A stretch of DNA of 64,000 bases from Roseivirga thermotolerans (GCF_014653175.1 NZ_BNAG01000004.1:310001-374000); one strand, 5' to 3'. Positions 35,040 to 43,649 are shown, counted from the first letter of the stretch. Numbers and translations are program-made. The notes: generated by a model not told the origin, from the letters alone.

Positions 35040-35734
35040 CAAAACCCAAGTGGGTGCTTAAACCCCAGTGTTCGAAACATTCTCAAAAATTCAGGCTGGG
35101 GAGAAGCCTGTATTTGAATCTCCCGGCTCAAAATTGGATGTCTGAAGCTTAATGAACAAGCATGCAAGAGCATGGTGTTCATGTTCCATTTTTCCAAAAA
35201 GAGCTTGTTTTGTTTATTGCAGCCATGAGGCCTGTCGCCAATGATTGGGTGCAGGATGTGTGCAAAGTGCTTCCTGAGCTGATGCATTCTTCCGGTTTCG
35301 GGTTTGGCTTCAACCAACGAGTATCTTGATGTAGGATGCTTGCCAAATGGAACTGCAACTTCAGTTCTATCCAACGTCTTATAATGCGTTACCGCTTGCT
35401 GAGTTTTGTCTTTGTCGTTGGTTAAGGCATAGTCAATAGTGCCTACATCATCCGTGTAGCCTCGTAAAATGGCCCAATAGATTTTGGAGACGGAGTGTTC
35501 TTCAAACTGCACCATCAAATCCGTTATCAGTTCTTTATTCAACGCGAAGAGTAAAACGCCCGAGGTCTTTCTGTCTAATCTATGGATGGGGTACACGTGT
35601 TGACCGATTTGATTTCTAAGCTCTTGCACAGCATAAGTATCGGTGTTGGTAGCAATAGGGGAGCGATGTACCAGCAGACCATGGGGTTTGTTAATGGCTA
35701 TGAGGTGGGAGTCTTGGTAGAGGATTTCGAGCAT
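35036..35734 (-). CDS. RluA/TruC-type pseudouridine synthase
   Basis: Converts a uridine in tRNA or rRNA to pseudouridine. Starting at ATG 35734 (MLEILYQDSHLIAINKPHG) gives 232 residues; the longer frame runs into repeat-flanking DNA. The catalytic motif is HRLDRKTSGVLLFA (the Asp is the nucleophile), followed by RMHQLRKHFAHILHPIIGD. The length and lack of an S4 domain resemble TruC (tRNA U65), but RNA targets of this family cannot be assigned by eye. Repeat array 1 starts about 50 bp upstream of its start codon. Confidence 0.9.
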   Translation of the reverse strand: MLEILYQDSHLIAINKPHGLLVHRSPIATNTDTYAVQELRNQIGQHVYPIHRLDRKTSGVLLFALNKELITDLMVQFEEHSVSKIYWAILRGYTDDVGTIDYALTNDKDKTQQAVTHYKTLDRTEVAVPFGKHPTSRYSLVEAKPETGRMHQLRKHFAHILHPIIGDRPHGCNKQNKLFLEKWNMNTMLLHACSLSFRHPILSREIQIQASPQPEFLRMFRTLGFKHPLGFC

Positions 35735-35786
35735 GGGGGTAATGAGTATTGCGTACCGGGTATTGCGATGATGCAAGGTTCAAAGA

Positions 35787-36742
35787 TACGTCACCCTGAA
35801 TTTATTTCAGGGTCTTTTTCAGCGATAAAATAGATGCTGAAACAGGTTCAGCATGACGTTTTTTCTTAGTGTTGTCACCCTGGACTTGATTCGGGGGGGC
35901 TTCCTCAAAGATTCACAAGATGCTGAAATAAATTCAGCATGACGTTGTTTTATTGTGTCGTCACCCTAAACTTGATTCAGGGTCTTCTTCAAAGATTCAG
36001 AGGATGCTGAAATAAGTTCAGCATGACGTTTTTTCTTAGTGTCGTCACCCTGAATGCGTTTCAGGGTCTTCCTCAAAGAATCAATAGATGCTGAAAGAAA
36101 TTCAGCATGACGTTCTTTTTTAGTGTCGTCACCCTGGACTTGATTCAGGGTCTTCCTCAAAGATTCAATAGATGCTGAAACAAGTTCAGCATGACGTTTT
36201 TTCTTAGTGTCGCCACCCTGGACTTGATTCGGGGTCTTCCTCAAAGATTGACAAGATGCTGAAACAAGTTCAGCATGACGTTTTTTCTTAGTGTCGTCAC
36301 CCTGAACTAGTTTCAGGGTCTTCCTCAAAGAATCAATAGATGCTGAAAGAAATTCAGCATGACGTTCTTTTTTAGTGTCGTCACCCTGGACTTGATTCAG
36401 GGTCTTCCTCAAAGATTCAATAGATGCTGAAACAAGTTCAGCATGACGTTTTTTCTTAGTGTCGCCACCCTGGACTTGATTCGGGGTCTTCCTCAAAGAT
36501 TGACAAGATGCTGAAACAAGTTCAGCATGACGTTTTTTCTTAGTGTCGTCACCCTGAACTAGTTTCAGGGTCTTTCTTAAAGATTCAGAAGATGCTGAGA
36601 CAAGTTCAGTATGACGTTTTTTCTTAGTGTCGCCACCCTGAACTTGATTTAGGGTCTTCTCCGAAGATTCAGAAGATGCTGAAACAAGTTCAGCATGACG
36701 TTGTTTTATTGTGTCGTCACCCTGAATGCGTTTCAGGGTCTT
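35787..36742. repeat. Array 1: tandem 84-bp double-hairpin repeats (11 units)
   Basis: Units begin (at GATGCTGA or variant) at 35833, 35919, 36003, 36087, 36171, 36255, 36339, 36423, 36507, 36591 and 36675, giving a period of 84 bp after a first step of 86. Each unit has two palindromes: P1, TGCTGAA-5 nt-TTCAGCA, and P2, ACCCTGAA-5 nt-TTCAGGGT. They are separated by a T-rich linker (TTTTTTCTTAGTG) and an 18-bp spacer (TTCCTCAAAGATTCAATA-like). The array begins and ends with a P2. Spacers are conserved, not variable. Because 84 is a multiple of 3, the minus strand stays open and encodes a 28-residue repeat (HAELVSAS...), which I regard as incidental. Confidence 0.95.
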
Positions 36743-37054
36743 TCAAACATCATAGTCTAGATTGATTCCAATAGACTCTGAAAGGTCGTTGAGTTCGGGG
36801 TTATGTTCTTTTACAAGATTCCATTTCCATTCCCTATGCCAATTCTTTAGCTGCTTTTCTCTAGCTATGGCTTCCTGAATACTAGAGAATTCTTCATGAT
36901 ATATCAGGTCGGTACAGTGATACTTTTTGGTGAATGTTGAACCATTATGTTGTTTATGTTGAAGGACTCTGGATATCAATTCAGAAGTGACGCCAATGTA
37001 CAGAACAGTTCTTCCTGGATTTGACATGATATAAACAGAGCCTCCTTTTGCCAT
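36743..37054 (-). CDS. GIY-YIG nuclease family protein lodged between the repeat arrays
   Basis: 103 residues comprising a single GIY-YIG domain of the UPF0213/YhbQ-like type. It has VYI at 7-9 and YIG at 19-21 (the two motif halves), R29, and the metal-binding Glu in AIAREKQLKNWHREWKW (E66), followed by an FxSxxEAxxREK pattern typical of the family. No other domain is attached. The stop codon lies directly against the last P2 hairpin of array 1 (36721-36742), and a P2-P1-type element starts about 50 bp upstream of the start codon (37108 onward). Gene and repeats therefore look like one module. Members of this family are small DNA nucleases; a role in moving or processing the repeats is my inference. 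Confidence 0.9.
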   Translation of the reverse strand: MAKGGSVYIMSNPGRTVLYIGVTSELISRVLQHKQHNGSTFTKKYHCTDLIYHEEFSSIQEAIAREKQLKNWHREWKWNLVKEHNPELNDLSESIGINLDYDV

Positions 37055-37107
37055 ATAACAATATAAGGCTTTTGCAGATCATCGGAAAAGCCTGAGATGA
37101 TAGGGCA

Positions 37108-37851
37108 CCGTCATCCTGAACTCGTTTCAGGATCTCGCTAGGGCTGAGAGGATGCTGAAATAAATTCAGTATGACGTTTTTTCTTAGTGTTGTCACCCTA
37201 GACTTGTTTCAGGGTCTTTCTCAAAGATTCACAAGATGCTGAAACAAGTTCAGCATGATGTTGTTTCTTAGTGTCGTCACCCTGAACTCGTTTCAGGGTC
37301 TTCCTCAAAGATTGACAAGATGCTGAAACAATTTCAGCATGATGTTGTTTCTTAGTGTCGTCACCCTGAACTCGTTTCAGGGTCTTTCTCAAAGATTCAG
37401 AAGATGCTGAAACAAGTTCAGCATGACGTTCTTTTTTAGTGTCGTCACCCTGAACGCGTTTCAAGGTCTTCCTCAAAGAATCAATAGATGCTGAAATAAA
37501 TTCAGCATGACGTTCTTTTTTTAGTGTCGTCACCCTGGCCTTGTTTCAGGGTCTTCCTCAAAGATTCAGAAGATGGTGAAACAAGTTCAGCATGACGTTT
37601 TTTCTTAGTGTTGTCACCCTAGACTTGTTTCAGGGTCTTCCTCAAAGATTCAATAGATGCTGAAATAAATTCAGCATGACGTTGTTTTATTGTGTCGTCA
37701 CCCTGAATGCGTTTCAGGGTCTTTCTCAAAGATTCAGAAGATGCTGAAACAAGTTCAGCATGACGTTTTTTCTTAGTGTTGTCACCCTGAATTTGATTCA
37801 GGGTCTTTCTCAAAGATTCAGAGGATGCTGAAATAAATTCAGCATGACGTT
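37108..37851. repeat. Array 2: tandem 84-bp double-hairpin repeats (9 units)
   Basis: Units begin at 37151, 37235, 37319, 37403, 37487, 37572 (variant GATGGTGA), 37656, 37740 and 37824, so the period is 84 bp with one 85-bp step. The structure is the same as array 1. The outermost unit next to the GIY-YIG gene (37108-37175) is the most divergent: its P2 reads CATCCTGAACTCGTTTCAGG and its linker is different, resembling a solitary ancestral element. The other end stops at the ywbE stop codon (37852-37854). Confidence 0.94.
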
Positions 37852-38046
37852 CTAAGAGAGAATTTCCTTTACCCGGCCCACCTGACCATCTTCCAGCCGT
37901 ACTTTGATGCCGTGGGGATGGGAGGGCGATTTAGTGAGTAAGTCCTTTACAAAACCATGGGTTAGCTTGCCAGTTCTTTGATCTTGCTTGAGCACAATGT
38001 TGACCTCTGTACCCGGTTTGATATCTGCTCTTCTTGTTCCGTCCAT
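37852..38046 (-). CDS. ywbE: YwbE family protein
   Basis: 64 residues matching the small conserved YwbE family: MDGTRRADIKPGTEVNIV, then VLKQDQRTGKLTHGFVKD and SPSHPHGIKVRLEDGQVGRVKEI. The fold is likely a small beta-barrel (KOW/OB-like), and a nucleic-acid-linked role has been suggested by shape only. The ATG overlaps the preceding stop by one base (TAATG on the minus strand). Array 2 abuts its stop codon exactly. Confidence 0.9.
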   Translation of the reverse strand: MDGTRRADIKPGTEVNIVLKQDQRTGKLTHGFVKDLLTKSPSHPHGIKVRLEDGQVGRVKEILS

Positions 38047-38384
38047 TAGATTTCTTCTAAAATTGATGTGCCTTTAGACTGATCACCTGATGTCCACTGC
38101 CAGTCTTCATGCAGTCTGATTTTGCCATTGGGCAGGATTTCAGGGGTGGAGGTGCACCTGCCAGTATTTTGCTTCAATTCGGCATTCACCTGGGTATAGT
38201 TCATTTCAATGACTCCATTCTCATCTACTGTGCCTTCCAGCCAGCCTTCCAGAATTTTACCACCAAAGTACTGACAAACCAGCCGATTTCCTTCCTGCTT
38301 GTAATGAAAGATCAAATCTCCCGTAACCTCGCCATTGGGTGAGTTCTCTATGGCCCTGAATCGTTTGTCGTTGTAGTTGATCAT
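38046..38384 (-). CDS. Small conserved protein often labelled n-acetylglutamate synthase
   Basis: 112 residues from ATG 38384 (a TTG at 38399 would add five residues). Conserved features are MINYNDKRFRAIENSPNGEV, IFHYKQEGN, YFGGKILEGWLEGTVDE and the C-terminal CTSTPEILPNGKIRLHEDWQ. This beta-rich protein is common in Bacteroidota and Firmicutes and often carries the name 'n-acetylglutamate synthase'. It has no GNAT or kinase-like fold, and I would not accept that function from sequence. It is co-transcribed with ywbE. Confidence 0.8.
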   Translation of the reverse strand: MINYNDKRFRAIENSPNGEVTGDLIFHYKQEGNRLVCQYFGGKILEGWLEGTVDENGVIEMNYTQVNAELKQNTGRCTSTPEILPNGKIRLHEDWQWTSGDQSKGTSILEEI

Positions 38385-38474
38385 TTGTTTAGTACTCAAT
38401 TATAATGACTAAGCTGAAGGCTCCAAATTTCATGGCAGCATAATTATATCAGAGGACTCTGTTTACATATTTAT

Positions 38475-39563
38475 TTAGGAGTTCTTTATGTCTTTCCCTT
38501 TACTTTTCTCTTCGAACTCTTCAAGTGCTTTTTTAAGTTCTCCAATTTTCCCGAAACTGAGCGACCTATTGTCCTCACTTTGTACTTCTATTGAGTCAAA
38601 TGGACGCAGCCAAGTGACATTATTGCCTTTAATTGGTTGCCCATCTCTTCTCAGAGGAAGATTTGTATTATTGCTGTTTTTCCAGATTTGTAAAGCATTG
38701 GACTTGGCATCTGAAAGATTCACAAGTTGTGGTAGACCCTGTCCTTTAACAATAGCTGAAATAGCTTTTGATTCTGGAATAGGTACACCACTTAAAACCC
38801 TTATTACTTTTACTAAGTAGTCCCAACCCACGGAAATGTAGTTTTTTGATCCAATTGTTCTAGATAATTCTTTTAAGGATCTTAACGCACTTTCACGTTT
38901 TTCGGCAAAAGTCAGTTCCGTAATTTTGTTAGAGTAATTGATGTAAGTATCATCATTGATTAGCTGATCAAAGATGTTGATCAATTCAATTGGAGCACCT
39001 GCTTTTGGAAGTGAAATTGACGGAAATTCAATATTTTCATATTGATTAAGCAATCCCTCAAGTTGAGCGAGAACTAAACGAGAGGTTGTGTTATGAACTT
39101 TACTACGAAGAAATCTTATTGAGTCCATTGAAGTTCTAGCATTATAGCCAATTTGAATACCATGATTAAAACCCATGGATAGCTTTTTAACATCACTGTG
39201 TAGTTGATCAAGAGCACGAATTAAATCCCTGGGAGTGTTTTTTGGAACCTTTATGAAATTTGAGCTATCGTTCATGGAGGCATCAAACTCCCGTCTAATT
39301 TCAAAGAGTACTCTTCTGACCGTTTCTATTTCTTTAGTGTCATCAATAACTGCAATTCTGTTCCTGAGTAGTGTAGGCATTTTTTCTAGTGCCTCAATTT
39401 CAGGTGAGGATGAGGGTATTACAATTTTTATAGCTCCAAACGAGACATATTCTTCTAACATATATGCAAATGCAGAAAAATCCACAGTAAGGACTACCTC
39501 CTCTGTATCATTCTCTATTCCAATTCTTCCGATTGGTAGCGGTTCGCATAAGATTTTACTCAT
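38475..39563 (-). CDS. Hypothetical protein, orphan, AT-rich
   Basis: 362 residues, no signal peptide or membrane segment, and no family that I recognise. The N-terminal ~100 residues look alpha/beta (LTVDFSAFAYMLEEYVSFGAIKIVIPSSS). A long helical middle follows (about 115-290, with repeated leucine-rich helices), then a basic, mixed C-terminus that ends in charged residues. Codon use leans to A/T-ending triplets (ATA, AGA, TTA) more than its neighbours. It sits between the repeat arrays and the pnt operon, a likely entry point for accessory DNA. A regulator of, or immunity partner for, something lost is possible, but there is no evidence. Confidence 0.6.
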   Translation of the reverse strand: MSKILCEPLPIGRIGIENDTEEVVLTVDFSAFAYMLEEYVSFGAIKIVIPSSSPEIEALEKMPTLLRNRIAVIDDTKEIETVRRVLFEIRREFDASMNDSSNFIKVPKNTPRDLIRALDQLHSDVKKLSMGFNHGIQIGYNARTSMDSIRFLRSKVHNTTSRLVLAQLEGLLNQYENIEFPSISLPKAGAPIELINIFDQLINDDTYINYSNKITELTFAEKRESALRSLKELSRTIGSKNYISVGWDYLVKVIRVLSGVPIPESKAISAIVKGQGLPQLVNLSDAKSNALQIWKNSNNTNLPLRRDGQPIKGNNVTWLRPFDSIEVQSEDNRSLSFGKIGELKKALEEFEEKSKGKDIKNS

Positions 39564-39685
39564 TTCTTTTCTGTTTTCAATGAGATATTTATGTTAGAAA
39601 ATGATAGATTTTTGTACCGTCATCCTTTTTCGCTAAAGGGGTTATTATGCCAGACTTCCGTCCTCGGTCTTCGGGCTTCTGACTT

Positions 39686-41095
39686 TTAAAGACTCTTCAC
39701 CTCACTAATCAATTTCTCTAATGAGTCCTTGGCATCGCCAAAGAGCATACGGTTTTTGTCGTGGAAGAAGAGGCTGTTTTCAATGCCGGCATAACCTTTA
39801 CCCATCGATCGCTTCATCACAATCACATTCTTGGCATTGAGCACCTTAATGATCGGCATACCGTAGATTGGGCTGGAAGGATCATTCTCTGCCGCAGGGT
39901 TCACCACGTCATTGGCGCCAATTACGAGCACCACATCTACATTCGACATGTCGTCATTGGCGTCTTCCATTTCCAGGAGCTTAGGGTAGGGCACATCTGC
40001 TTCTGCCAGAAGTACGTTCATATGGCCGGGCATACGCCCAGCCACTGGATGAATAGCATAATTCATTTCTACGCCTTTATCGTCCAGTATCTTTTCCAGG
40101 TTGTGAACGGTGTGTTGTGCTTGCGCCACAGCCAGGCCGTAACCGGGTACTACGGTCACCTTATTGGCATAAGCCAAAAGAATGGCTGCATCGGTCACCG
40201 AAATCTCTTTGATGGTGCCTTGTTCACCATCGTCAGCTGCTGCAGTTCCACCACCGCCAAACGAACCAATAATCACATTGGTTAATGAGCGGTTCATGGC
40301 CTTGCACATCAGCACGGTCAAGATGGTTCCGGCAGAACCCACCAGTATACCACCGGTAAGCATGGCCTGATTACCATAGAGGAAACCACCAAAGGCAGCT
40401 GCCATACCGGTAAAGCTATTGAGCAGGGAGATGACCACAGGCATATCTGCTCCGCCAATCGGCATCACAAAGAGAACTCCATAAAGAAGAGAAACACCTA
40501 GTAAAATGTAGATGTAAATGGCTTGTGGCTCGGCTGTATTGGCCATAAAGATGGCCATGCCCAACATACCCAATAACAGAATGATATTGAGTATTTGGCC
40601 AGCAGGAAGCGCTTTATCTCCAATTTTTCCTTCCAGTTTACCATAGGCAATAATGCTCCCGGAAAATGAAACGGATCCAATAATCAGCCCTAGAAGGATG
40701 ACAACCAGCATGCCTGAACTTATAGTGCCTCCATGCATCACATGGTCGAACTCAACGAGTGAAATAACCGCTGCACAGGCGCCTCCCATACCGTTAAAGA
40801 AAGACACCATTTGAGGCATGGCCGTCATTTTCACCTTCAATGCCATGCGGGTTCCGATAACGGTTCCCACTATCAGGCCGGCCAAAATCAGTGCGTAATT
40901 GAGCCACTTATCGGCTGTCAGTTCTTCCTTAAAAAGAATGGTGGCCAGAATGGCGATGCCCATACCATAGGCGGCAATGAGGTTTCCTTTTCTGGCTTTG
41001 TCTGGGCTGGAAAGCATTTTCAAGCCCAAGATGAAGGTAATCGAAGCGGCTATGTAGCAGAGTTCGAGAATGGATAATCCTAAAAGTTCTGTCAT
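39686..41095 (-). CDS. pntB: NAD(P) transhydrogenase subunit beta
   Basis: The membrane and NADP(H)-binding (dIII) subunit of the proton-translocating transhydrogenase, which uses the proton gradient to make NADPH from NADH. In 469 residues, about nine hydrophobic helices are followed by the soluble dIII domain with YGLAVAQAQHTVHNLEK, HPVAGRMPGHMNVLLAEA, VLVIGANDVVNPAA and MKRSMGKGYAGIEN. It is last in the operon pntA1-pntA2-pntB, with a 4-bp gap to pntA2. Confidence 0.96.
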   Translation of the reverse strand: MTELLGLSILELCYIAASITFILGLKMLSSPDKARKGNLIAAYGMGIAILATILFKEELTADKWLNYALILAGLIVGTVIGTRMALKVKMTAMPQMVSFFNGMGGACAAVISLVEFDHVMHGGTISSGMLVVILLGLIIGSVSFSGSIIAYGKLEGKIGDKALPAGQILNIILLLGMLGMAIFMANTAEPQAIYIYILLGVSLLYGVLFVMPIGGADMPVVISLLNSFTGMAAAFGGFLYGNQAMLTGGILVGSAGTILTVLMCKAMNRSLTNVIIGSFGGGGTAAADDGEQGTIKEISVTDAAILLAYANKVTVVPGYGLAVAQAQHTVHNLEKILDDKGVEMNYAIHPVAGRMPGHMNVLLAEADVPYPKLLEMEDANDDMSNVDVVLVIGANDVVNPAAENDPSSPIYGMPIIKVLNAKNVIVMKRSMGKGYAGIENSLFFHDKNRMLFGDAKDSLEKLISEVKSL

Positions 41096-41099
41096 GGCT

Positions 41100-41411
41100 T
41101 TACTTCTCCTTTTTCTTAAACATTTCCAGCATTCGGTTGGTCACCACAAAACCGCCAACCACATTGAGCGTTCCTAGTACCACCGCAAAAAAGCCCAGAA
41201 TCAAGGCGAGATAATTAGTTGGGTGGGCCTCCAGCATAATGATGATGGAGCCGATAATGACCACTCCATGAATGGCGTTGGCTCCAGACATCAAAGGCGT
41301 ATGCAGTACGGCCGGAACATTGGATATGACTTCGATTCCAAGGAATATGGAGACGATAATGAGAAAAATGAATTCCCTGTTTTCAACAAACAGTTGTAGT
41401 ATGTTTACCAT
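41100..41411 (-). CDS. pntA2: NAD(P) transhydrogenase subunit alpha, membrane part
   Basis: 103 residues with three or four membrane helices, equivalent to the dII segment at the C-terminus of E. coli PntA. Typical sequences are VISNVPAVLHTPLMSGANAIHG and LNVVGGFVVTNRMLEMFKKK. The separate gene shows the split three-subunit form. It lies 3 bp from pntA1 and 4 bp from pntB. Confidence 0.94.
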   Translation of the reverse strand: MVNILQLFVENREFIFLIIVSIFLGIEVISNVPAVLHTPLMSGANAIHGVVIIGSIIIMLEAHPTNYLALILGFFAVVLGTLNVVGGFVVTNRMLEMFKKKEK

Positions 41412-41414
41412 GGC

Positions 41415-42551
41415 TTAGGCAGTTTCAGTTTGAAAAAGGATGTTTTTAACACGTGGACTCATCACCTCACCGGCATGAGTCACACAGGTATTGGCCAGAA
41501 TATCGTCTTCCCAATTGAGATTGAGGTTTCCTTCTGCATCAATAAGCAGCTTCAGGAAGTTGACCATGTTCTTACCATACATTTTGCTGGCATCGAGCGG
41601 CATGGTGGACGCCAAATTGGAATTACCGATAATGGTAACGCCATGTTTTTGCACCACTCGGTCGTTTTCAGTCAACTCGCAATTACCTCCAGTTGAAGCC
41701 GCTAAATCTACAATCACAGAGCCTTCAGCCATATTTTGAACTGTTTCTTGTGTGATTAAAACTGGTGCTTTTCTTCCCGGAATCTGTGCGGTACAGATAA
41801 TGATATTGGCTTTGGCGGCATGTTCCTGAATCAGTGCCTGCTGTTTAGCTTTATATTCTTCCGATTGTTCTACTGCATAGCCTCCGGCCGATTTATCGTC
41901 AGTTGCGCCTTCAACCTTCACAAATTTGGCCCCCAAGCTTTTTACTTCTTCTTCGGCTGCGGTTCTTACATCGAAGGCCTCCACTACAGCACCTAATCTG
42001 CGGGCAGTGGCGATGGCCTGAAGACCAGCTACACCAGCGCCTAACACTAAGACCTTGGAAGGAATAATACTTCCTGCGGCAGTCATAAACATAGGGAAGA
42101 AGCGGGGAGAATTGGAGGCTGCTAAAAGCACTGCCTTGTAACCTGCTACGGTAGCCATGGAGGAGAGCACATCCATAGACTGTGCCCTGGTGGTTCTCGG
42201 CACATTGTCCATGCTAAAGCTCGTGAACTGTAAAGACATGAGTTTTTCTACCAGCTGTTTATTCGATAATGGCTGAAAAACAGACATCAAAACCTGTCCG
42301 GCTTTCAGGTCTTCAAGCTCCGAATCGGTAGGAGGGTTAATGCCTAAAACAAGATCAGCGCTAAGGACATCCCTGCGCTGACCAATTTTTGCTCCTGCCT
42401 TTTCGAACTCAGAATCGGTTGTAAAGGCAGCCGTACCTGCCTGAGACTCTACGATGAGTTCTACATTAAGAGCAATAAGGGTTTTAACATTTTCCGGTAG
42501 AAGAGCCACTCGGTTTTCACCTGATGGTTCTTTCAATAGACCTATGATCAT
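41415..42551 (-). CDS. pntA1: NAD(P) transhydrogenase subunit alpha, NAD-binding part
   Basis: The soluble dI subunit that binds NAD(H), related to alanine dehydrogenase. In 378 residues it shows the N-terminal GLLKEPSGENRVALLPENV, the mobile RTTRAQSMDVLSS loop, the Rossmann fingerprint VLGAGVAGLQAIATARRLGA and PGRKAPVLIT. It is the first gene of the operon; no clear promoter match is visible in the 50 bp upstream. Confidence 0.95.
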   Translation of the reverse strand: MIIGLLKEPSGENRVALLPENVKTLIALNVELIVESQAGTAAFTTDSEFEKAGAKIGQRRDVLSADLVLGINPPTDSELEDLKAGQVLMSVFQPLSNKQLVEKLMSLQFTSFSMDNVPRTTRAQSMDVLSSMATVAGYKAVLLAASNSPRFFPMFMTAAGSIIPSKVLVLGAGVAGLQAIATARRLGAVVEAFDVRTAAEEEVKSLGAKFVKVEGATDDKSAGGYAVEQSEEYKAKQQALIQEHAAKANIIICTAQIPGRKAPVLITQETVQNMAEGSVIVDLAASTGGNCELTENDRVVQKHGVTIIGNSNLASTMPLDASKMYGKNMVNFLKLLIDAEGNLNLNWEDDILANTCVTHAGEVMSPRVKNILFQTETA

Positions 42552-42677
42552 AGCGGTTTTTAGAATTAAAAATCCCTATGAAGATAAAAGTTTTTAGGGC
42601 TTTTGAAAATGAGGCTTATGTACCCGATTGAAAATAGTCCCTCTGAAAATGAGTGGCTTAGCCTGTTGCATACGGCC

Positions 42678-43649
42678 TTAGTCATTCATTTGCTCATATT
42701 TGACTACGGTTTTTTCTATGGCAGGCACGGTTTTCAGGTAAGCATAAATGGCTTTAAGGTCTACCGTATCCATACCGGCATACATGCTCCAGGGCATTAT
42801 GGTATTCATGTCTCCCTGACTGAGTGTGTAGGCATTGTTTTCGTAGTTTTTAAATTTGGCTATAAACATTTCTTCGGTCCACTGGCCCAAACCTGTGCTA
42901 TGAGGCGTAATGTTTGGGGTTCTCATGATTACGCCTCCAGGCATTAAAAACTCTCGTCCACCACTAAAAGCCTGCTCAGCAACAATTTGCCCTTTTTCTA
43001 CTGGGGTATGACACTCCATACATGCTGCGAATGTAGCCATATACTTACCATAAGCAATTTCATCGGTTCTCTGAGGGCGAGGTTGTGGTGATGCATTTAC
43101 GGGAATTGTCTTTAGAATAAGGCTGAAAGGAAAATCGGCCTTAGAGTCTGGGATTTGACTTTCTACTGGTGGAAGACTACGTAAATAGGCTATGATGGCA
43201 TGAATATCGTCTTCAGCCATTTGACCATAATAAGGGTAAGGCATAATGGGGAATAGGGCTTTGTTTTCTTTGGTAACTCCTGTGGTAATAACCCGGAAGA
43301 GTTCGCCATCGGTATACCGGCTTATACCAAAAGGAGTGATGTTTTTAGCATAGAAAACTCCCGGCATGCCCATGGTTTGATCGAACCGGTCGCCACCTGC
43401 ACCTTCGGTGCCTGGGGTTGGTGGCCCGGAATACCTGGAGAAATCTCTTTGTGAGTGACAGTCCATGCATAAGGCCACATGGTTGGCCAGGTATTCTCCC
43501 CGTGCGATAAGCTCCGGTGTTGGATTCACCGTGAGTTCGGGGGCAGGGTCCACTTTTGGGTAGGTAAAGTTGAGGTAGGCAAAGGCTAAAACCACCAGGA
43601 TAACCACGGAGGCAAGCACAAAAACTGTGATTCTCGTTAACTTTCTCAT
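42678..43649 (-). CDS. Dihaem cytochrome c, membrane-anchored
   Basis: 323 residues with one N-terminal membrane helix (about 7-28) and two class I cytochrome c domains facing the periplasm. Haem motifs are CMDCH (61-65) and CMECH (210-214). Distal methionine ligands are likely in the FPIMPYPYYG segment and its C-terminal counterpart TIMPWSMYAGM. The architecture resembles the cytochrome subunits of PQQ/alcohol or aldehyde dehydrogenases (three-haem proteins usually), so electron transfer from a periplasmic dehydrogenase to the respiratory chain is plausible. The window also carries two PQQ-type sugar dehydrogenases elsewhere, but not next to it. Confidence 0.9.
   Translation of the reverse strand: MRKLTRITVFVLASVVILVVLAFAYLNFTYPKVDPAPELTVNPTPELIARGEYLANHVALCMDCHSQRDFSRYSGPPTPGTEGAGGDRFDQTMGMPGVFYAKNITPFGISRYTDGELFRVITTGVTKENKALFPIMPYPYYGQMAEDDIHAIIAYLRSLPPVESQIPDSKADFPFSLILKTIPVNASPQPRPQRTDEIAYGKYMATFAACMECHTPVEKGQIVAEQAFSGGREFLMPGGVIMRTPNITPHSTGLGQWTEEMFIAKFKNYENNAYTLSQGDMNTIMPWSMYAGMDTVDLKAIYAYLKTVPAIEKTVVKYEQMND

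Noticed and set aside
35966-36496. 176-codon minus-strand ORF as a real repeat protein
   Set aside because: It follows from the 84-bp period; steps of 85 and 86 bp elsewhere break the frame without any sign of selection, and the sequence is fully explained by hairpin repeats.
37073-37096. AGGCTTTT...AAAAGCCT inverted repeat upstream of the GIY-YIG gene as a terminator
   Set aside because: Only 8 bp of stem, no T-run, and it sits in front of a gene with no upstream transcript on that strand other than the array.
35787-37851. The repeat arrays as a CRISPR array
   Set aside because: Spacers between palindromes are nearly identical from unit to unit and the period (84 bp) holds two different palindromes; there are no unique spacers. 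The lone cas6 is 18 kb away.
42603-42947. Plus-strand ORF overlapping the cytochrome c gene end
   Set aside because: Mostly antisense to the cytochrome coding sequence, His-rich by codon reversal only.
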